Of a stretch of 64,000 nt of DNA, positions 59,902 through 64,000 are shown one piece after another. A program made the position numbers and the translations under genes. The DNA comes from Candidatus Altimarinota bacterium (GTDB taxonomy: Bacteria > Patescibacteriota > Gracilibacteria > JAHISY01), in NCBI GenBank assembly GCA_028690585.1, contig JAQVAZ010000001.1, forward strand, positions 1 through 64,000. The letters are read 5' to 3'. The notes beneath the pieces were generated by a model, which searched no databases, was not told the origin of the DNA, and worked only from the letters and a program-made list of their open reading frames with translations. The first letter of the stretch is position 1, and each line of letters begins with the position of its first letter.

Positions 59902-61488
59902 TTACTTAGCGAGGGATTCGGCGCGGGTTTCACGGATTACATTTACTTTGATTTGCCCTGGATAAGTCATCTCTTTTTCAATTCTATCGGAGATAGATTT
60001 TGCGAGTTTATGCGCAGCCAAATCATCCATCTCTGCTGGATTCACAATCACCCTCACTTCCCTACCAGCTTGTATAGCGTAGCTATTCTCTACACCCTTG
60101 AAGGATTTTGCGATATTTTCCAATTCCTCCAAGCGTTTGATGTAAGCATCGAGAGATTCTCTTCTTGCGCCTGGGCGACTACCGCTGATGGCATCCGCAG
60201 TTTGCACGATGATATCAGTGAGAGACTCGATGGCGACGTCTTCGTGATGCGCTTCCACTGCGTGGATGATTTCCTCAGGGAGTTTGAATTTACGCAGAAT
60301 GTTAGCGCCAATCACAGCATGCGGGCCTTCGATTTCATGGTCGACAGCTTTGCCAATATCGTGGAGTAGGCAGGCTTTCTTCACGAGTTTCTCGTCAGCG
60401 CCTAATTCCGCTGCTAAAGCACCTCCGATGAAGCAAGCTTCCAGCGAGTGTTTCAAAATATTTTGGCCGTAACTAGTGCGGAAACGCAGTCTGCCAATCA
60501 GCTTTACTACACTTGGATGCAAACCAACCACTCCAGCTTCGATTACTGCTTTTTCTCCCCACTCTTGAATCATCTTCTCTACATCCGCTTGCGCTTTCTT
60601 TACAGTTTCTTCAATTCTCGCTGGATGGATTCTTCCGTCTGCAACTAGTTTTTCCAAAGCAATCTTCGCTACATATCTTCTGACTAAATCAAAACCAGAA
60701 ATAAGCACTGCGCCTGGAGTATCGTCTACGATTACATCTACGCCAGTTGCCATTTCAAACGCAGTAATGTTTCTCCCTTCCCTACCGATAATTCTTCCTT
60801 TGAGATCATCTGAGGCAAGTGGCACAAGAGTTACGGTGGATTCCGCAGTGGTTTCCTGAGAAAGCCTTTGCACTGCGAGGGCGATGATATTATTCGCTTT
60901 TTTATCAGCTTCTTCTTTGGCTTTGTATTCTGCCGCTTTTACTTTGGTGAGAATCTCCTCGGCTGCATCTTTCTCCACTTCATTGAACAACTCCTGCTTC
61001 GCTTCCTCACGGGAAAGCTTCGCGACTTCCTCGAGTTTGGTTTTCTCTTCATCGCGGATTTTGGCAGTTTCCTCTTTGAGTTTTTCGATAGCCAACTCTT
61101 CCGTCTCTAATACGAGTTTTTGTTTCTCGATATGCTCCGATTTATTTTCTAGATGTTTCTCTTTATCGAGAATGCGCGCTTCGGCTGCATCGAGTTTGGC
61201 GCGGATTTCCTTTTGCTCGGTTTTGGCTTCCTCAAGAATTTTCTCCGCTTTGGTTTGAGTTCTCTCTGCTTCCTTCCTAGCAGCTTCGGTTTCCGCATGC
61301 GCTTTTTCCGTGAGACTTAGCGCGCGTTTTTCCGTTTCTCTTGCATGCGCTTCTGCATCCGCGAGGATCTTATGCGCTTTTTTCTCAGCGTCTTCTGAGT
61401 CTTTTTTAAACTTAGCGGCAGCATAAAAAAAGCCACCAGCACCTCCAGCCGTGAGGGCTAGGATGATAAAGAGGAATGTGAAATCCAT
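59902..61488 (-). CDS. rny: Ribonuclease Y
   Basis: 528 aa. N-terminal membrane anchor (LFIILALTAGGAGGFFYAAA), long coiled coil about 30-200, KH domain GRIIGREGRNITAFEMATGV, and HD phosphohydrolase domain with LLHDIGKAVDHE (metal His-Asp). Membrane endoribonuclease that starts mRNA decay. Upstream gap 61489-61744 holds a perfect hairpin AAGCTAAAA (61677-61685)/TTTTAGCTT (61694-61702) shared with the divergent tRNA-Arg promoter region. Confidence 0.96.
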   Translation of the reverse strand: MDFTFLFIILALTAGGAGGFFYAAAKFKKDSEDAEKKAHKILADAEAHARETEKRALSLTEKAHAETEAARKEAERTQTKAEKILEEAKTEQKEIRAKLDAAEARILDKEKHLENKSEHIEKQKLVLETEELAIEKLKEETAKIRDEEKTKLEEVAKLSREEAKQELFNEVEKDAAEEILTKVKAAEYKAKEEADKKANNIIALAVQRLSQETTAESTVTLVPLASDDLKGRIIGREGRNITAFEMATGVDVIVDDTPGAVLISGFDLVRRYVAKIALEKLVADGRIHPARIEETVKKAQADVEKMIQEWGEKAVIEAGVVGLHPSVVKLIGRLRFRTSYGQNILKHSLEACFIGGALAAELGADEKLVKKACLLHDIGKAVDHEIEGPHAVIGANILRKFKLPEEIIHAVEAHHEDVAIESLTDIIVQTADAISGSRPGARRESLDAYIKRLEELENIAKSFKGVENSYAIQAGREVRVIVNPAEMDDLAAHKLAKSISDRIEKEMTYPGQIKVNVIRETRAESLAK

Positions 61489-61729
61489 GATTCAAGGGGG
61501 TTAAAAAACACCCCCCAAGATTTTCTAGTAGAAGTTTTTAGGTTGGCAAAAAGCTATCCTTGGAAGATAATTTCCGCGGAATTTTTTTAAGCGTAGCAAC
61601 CTGTGTCAGAGTCATTACTTGAGTATCAAAATAAACTTCGTTCCAGACCTTCTCGGGAGATATATTTGGCTTAAAGAAGCTAAAACATAGGGATTTTAGC
61701 TTACACGGGTGCATAAGTCAAAATTACGC

Positions 61730-61735
61730 TAAAAT
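61730..61735 (+). promoter_or_regulatory. -10 box of tRNA-Arg
   Basis: TAAAAT, in GCTAAAAT, 9 bases before the first tRNA base. As tRNA transcripts must begin near here, it supports reading the same GCTAAAAT/TAAAAT boxes next to start codons as promoters. No clear -35. Confidence 0.55.
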
Positions 61736-61744
61736 GCTGCCCAT

Positions 61745-61821
61745 GCGCCCGTAGCTCAGTTGGATAGAGCAGAGCCCTTCTAAGGCTAAGGTCGTAGGTT
61801 CAATTCCTGCCGGGCGCACCA
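61745..61821 (+). tRNA. tRNA-Arg (anticodon TCT), CCA encoded
   Basis: Acceptor GCGCCCG/CGGGCGC is perfect, with discriminator A and CCA at 61819-61821. D arm GCTC...GAGC, anticodon loop CTTCTAA (TCT), T arm GTAGG-TTCAATT-CCTGC. The top of the anticodon stem has a G-A mismatch. Reads AGA (and AGG by wobble). Confidence 0.95.
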
Positions 61822-61831
61822 ACAAAGTTCT

Positions 61832-61856
61832 ACTCACCGAAGGTGAGTGGGTTTTT
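61832..61856 (+). terminator. Terminator of tRNA-Arg
   Basis: ACTCACC (61832-61838) with GGTGAGT (61842-61848), loop GAA, then GGGTTTTT. An outer stem, ACCAACAAA (61818-61826) with TTTGTTGGT (61854-61862), would pair the tRNA 3' ACCA in the unprocessed transcript. Confidence 0.75.
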
Positions 61857-61862
61857 GTTGGT

Positions 61863-62079
61863 TGGCTAGTGTGGTGAGAATCTACCCCGTAGAGGAAAAT
61901 ATTTTACTTTTCGTATAAGATTCCCAGGCGGCTGGTGAAGGAATGTGGTTTTAAATCATGTGTGAGCTAACCTTCAATTCCCTGCCATCTAAGAGTTAAG
62001 GATTAAGTTAGCAAATATTAAATTTCTGGATTCCCGCTTTCGTGGGAATGACAAAAAGGAGCTACCAGCTGCCAACTAT
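61863..62079. other. Gap before ruvB with one repeat copy
   Basis: Contains AGTTAAGGATTAAGTTAG (AT-rich family) and TGGATTCCCGCTTTCGTGGG AATGACA (family B, 62029-62053). No gene seen. The ruvB start codon is only about 27 bases beyond the repeat. Confidence 0.45.
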
Positions 62080-63135
62080 ATGATTGAGAGGCAAGATTCC
62101 AAGTCGAAAGCCAAGAATCCTCGCATCGTGGAGAAGGAAGCGGATAGCGACGATTTGGCGAAGTTTGATTCTGCGTTGCGGCCGGGAAGCTTCACTGAGT
62201 ATGTAGGTCAGCAGGAGTTAAAAAAGAATCTCCAAGTCTTCCTCACTGCCGCGAAGCAGCGCAATGAAGCGCTGGAGCATACTCTCTTTTACGGGCCGCC
62301 AGGTCTCGGCAAAACTACACTCGCGCATGTGTTATCGAATGAGTTGGGAGTGAATCTACGCATTACTTCTGGGCCAGCGCTGGATCGCCCAGGAGATCTC
62401 GCGGCGATTCTCACCAATCTCCAACCGCGCGATATTCTTTTTATTGATGAGATTCACCGGCTGAAGACTGTGGTGGAGGAAGTGCTCTATACCGCGATGG
62501 AAGATTTCGCGATTGATCTCGTGCTCGGCAAAGGTGCGGGTGCCAAAACTATGCGGCTCGATATCCCCCGCTTCACCTTGGTTGGCGCTACTACGAGATT
62601 TTCTGGGCTCAGTGCTCCACTGCGTGATAGATTTGGTAGTGTATTTCGTTTGGATTTTTACAATGAGAAAGAAATCGAAAAGATTCTCCATCGCAGCGCG
62701 AAACTTCTCAATGTGAAACTCGATGAAGCTGCGTGTGAATGCCTCGCAAAATCTACTCGCGCCACTCCCCGCATCGCGAATCGCTTACTCCGTCGAATGC
62801 GCGATTTCGCGGAAGTGAATCACGCGGGAGTGATTACTTGTGATGTAGTGAATCAAAGTTTGAAAGCTTTGGGTGTGGATGAGTTGGGTTTGGATGCGCA
62901 TGATCGGAGGATTCTCGAAATCCTGATTAAAAAATTCGGTGGTGGCCCAGTGGGATTATCTACACTTGCAGCGGCTTCCTCGGAAGAAGCAGAAACAATC
63001 GAAACAGTAGTGGAGCCTTTCCTGCTGCAACTTGGTTTTCTCTCTCGCACTCCACGTGGAAGAATCGCAACCGAAGCGGCTTACCAACATCTCGGGATTA
63101 CTCCACCTCCAAGCAACGCAAAATTAAAGCTCTAA
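62080..63135 (+). CDS. ruvB: Holliday junction branch-migration ATPase RuvB
   Basis: 351 aa. Walker [15 protein letters not shown], Walker [13 protein letters not shown], sensor 1 [12 protein letters not shown], arginine finger [11 protein letters not shown], and the C-terminal winged helix [20 protein letters not shown]. Hexameric motor for branch migration with RuvA; ruvA and ruvC are not in the window. Confidence 0.97.
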   Translation: MIERQDSKSKAKNPRIVEKEADSDDLAKFDSALRPGSFTEYVGQQELKKNLQVFLTAAKQRNEALEHTLFYGPPGLGKTTLAHVLSNELGVNLRITSGPALDRPGDLAAILTNLQPRDILFIDEIHRLKTVVEEVLYTAMEDFAIDLVLGKGAGAKTMRLDIPRFTLVGATTRFSGLSAPLRDRFGSVFRLDFYNEKEIEKILHRSAKLLNVKLDEAACECLAKSTRATPRIANRLLRRMRDFAEVNHAGVITCDVVNQSLKALGVDELGLDAHDRRILEILIKKFGGGPVGLSTLAAASSEEAETIETVVEPFLLQLGFLSRTPRGRIATEAAYQHLGITPPPSNAKLKL

Positions 63136-63140
63136 ATCCA

Positions 63141-63152
63141 CTCAAGCTTGAG
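63141..63152. repeat. 12-base palindrome between ruvB and nrdR
   Basis: CTCAAGCTTGAG is perfectly self-complementary; possible operator or weak terminator. Confidence 0.4.
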
Positions 63153-63168
63153 GAGTTGCTTGCTATAC

Positions 63169-63184
63169 CACCAAGATATAGTGT
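63169..63184 (+). promoter_or_regulatory. Possible NrdR box upstream of nrdR
   Basis: CACCAAGATATAGTGT fits the NrdR box (consensus ACACWATATMTWGTGT-like) at about 12 of 16 positions, with the right half complete. It overlaps the end of a TATACC -10-like box (63164-63169) and ends 12 bases before the nrdR ATG, suggesting autoregulation. Confidence 0.35.
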
Positions 63185-63196
63185 ATTTTGTGCGCA

Positions 63197-63640
63197 ATGC
63201 ATTGCGCAAAATGTGGAGCTATCGATACAAGTGTGATTGATTCTCGCGAAACCGAGAATGGTGCAGCTATTCGTCGAAGAAGAAGTTGTGATAAATGTGG
63301 TTATCGTTTCACAACCTACGAGAGGATTGATGCTGCGAGTTTTGTTGTGGTAAAGAAGAATGGCACTCGTGAATCTTTCGCTCGCGAGAAACTAGAAAAA
63401 TCTCTTTGGGTGGCTTGCCAGAAGCGGCCGATTCGCCGAGATCAGATTGATACGATTCTTACCAAGATAGAAGAAGAGTTGCGCGGTGAGAAAGAAGTAG
63501 ATTCTCGCAAGATTGGGCAGCTGGTGATGAAGTATCTCAAGATGCTGGATGATGTAGCTTACATTCGCTACGCTTCCGTTTATCGTGAATTCAAAGATGT
63601 AGCGAGTTTCCAGAAAGAAGTTCGGATGCTTCGTAAATAA
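63197..63640 (+). CDS. nrdR: Transcriptional repressor NrdR
   Basis: 147 aa from ATG 63197 (MHCAKCGAIDTSVIDSRETE); an upstream TTG at 63188 would add three residues. Zinc ribbon CAKC...CDKC (residues 3-6 and about 31-34), then the ATP-cone domain (VVVKKNGTRESFAREKLEKS). Senses ATP/dATP and represses ribonucleotide reductase genes, which are not in the window. Confidence 0.96.
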   Translation: MHCAKCGAIDTSVIDSRETENGAAIRRRRSCDKCGYRFTTYERIDAASFVVVKKNGTRESFAREKLEKSLWVACQKRPIRRDQIDTILTKIEEELRGEKEVDSRKIGQLVMKYLKMLDDVAYIRYASVYREFKDVASFQKEVRMLRK

Positions 63641-63646
63641 TTTTTT

Positions 63647-64000
63647 ATGCGCAATTGGCTCAAAATTACACTAGCAACTTCAGTGTTGCTGCTTGGATTT
63701 ACCAGCGCTTTTGCTGAGGAATCTTCCTTGGATGCCAAAACAGAATTTGCGGTTGGGAAAATTATCACTACTGATACAGCGGAAACACAGATTCAGATTT
63801 TTTCAGAAGCGCATCAAGGAGAAATAGTTACTACTCAAACGAATCCAGATTTCACTCTCACGGAAAATCAAAAGCCAGTCAGTGGTGAAGAAGTGGTGAT
63901 GGGAAAATTCCAAACAAGTGATGGTGAGAGTTGGCAGATTTACGATAGATACCGTTTGCCAGCTTTGGCTCTGCTTACATTATTCGCTTTTGCTTTAGTC
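63647..64000 (+). CDS. YibE/F-family membrane protein, 3'-truncated by window edge
   Basis: Open frame from ATG 63647 to the last base, about 118 residues seen. Signal peptide MRNWLKITLATSVLLLGFTS (cleavage near AFA-EE), a beta-rich outer domain with VVMGKFQTSDGESWQIYDRY, then RLPALALLTLFAFALV, the first membrane helix in the YibE/F pattern. Family function unknown. 6 bases after nrdR. Confidence 0.8.
   Translation, partial: MRNWLKITLATSVLLLGFTSAFAEESSLDAKTEFAVGKIITTDTAETQIQIFSEAHQGEIVTTQTNPDFTLTENQKPVSGEEVVMGKFQTSDGESWQIYDRYRLPALALLTLFAFALV

Noticed and set aside
1-64000. Recoding of TGA to Gly as in Gracilibacteria/Absconditabacteria
   Set aside because: dxr and the zinc-ribbon gene end in TGA exactly where the protein families end, and no in-frame TGA is needed inside conserved genes.
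1-64000. CRISPR array or Cas genes
   Set aside because: No regularly spaced direct repeats or Cas motifs were seen; the repeats present are irregularly scattered palindromes.

Overview
This 64 kb window looks like a chromosomal segment of a Patescibacteria (Candidate Phyla Radiation) bacterium. A Peregrinibacteria-like lineage is my best guess, but that is inference. The DNA is moderately AT-rich. Genes are densely packed and often overlap by 1-10 bases. TGA is used as a stop (dxr and a zinc-ribbon gene end in TGA), so the TGA=Gly code of the related Gracilibacteria/Absconditabacteria does not apply. The ribosomal operon stops after rpsE with no rpmD (L30), a known CPR trait. Almost no gene has a Shine-Dalgarno sequence; instead a TAAAAT/TAGAAT box often lies 6-11 bases before the start codon.

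Layout. 0-3 kb: end of purF, a noncoding stretch, then purD. 3-6 kb: membrane and zinc-ribbon proteins and a divergent Lgt. 6.8-9.8 kb: MEP isoprenoid operon dxr-ispDF-ispE. 9.8-16.2 kb (minus strand): a 22-residue Cys/Gly micropeptide, three proteins of unknown function including an 823-aa coiled coil, and a FecR-type surface protein. 16.3-23.8 kb: lone LeuC, two PurP paralogues, YmdB, YraN, a structured noncoding region and gmk. 23.8-28.1 kb: FtsX, a RibL-like nucleotidyltransferase, GatC-GatA and a flavin reductase. 28.1-32.1 kb: a 1308-aa surface protein with a sortase-like C-terminus. 32.4-40.5 kb: glutamate dehydrogenase, a polyamine set (arginine decarboxylase, agmatinase, deoxyhypusine-synthase-like enzyme), an MgtC/DUF4010 membrane protein and an aspartate decarboxylase/aminotransferase. 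41.4-42.8 kb: glycosyltransferase. 43.0-52.9 kb: S10-spc ribosomal operon from rpsJ to rpsE, with a tRNA-Gly buried between rplD and rplW. 53.1-57.5 kb: pyrC, pyrB, purH. 57.5-64 kb: an autonomous mini-gene, glycosyltransferase, ZIP transporter, RNase Y, tRNA-Arg, ruvB, nrdR and the start of a YibE/F protein.

Together the genes describe a cell with more biosynthesis than most CPR bacteria: de novo purine (purF, purD, purP, purH) and pyrimidine (pyrB, pyrC) steps, four MEP reactions, and amino-acid/polyamine interconversion. Archaeal-type purP sits beside a complete bacterial purH. Unexplained signals worth follow-up are the tRNA-Gly overlapping the rplD stop, the Cys/Gly micropeptide with its own promoter and terminator, the structured rplC leader, the structured RNA before gmk, and four scattered palindromes with covarying arms. 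No CRISPR array, insertion sequence, rRNA or prophage was seen.
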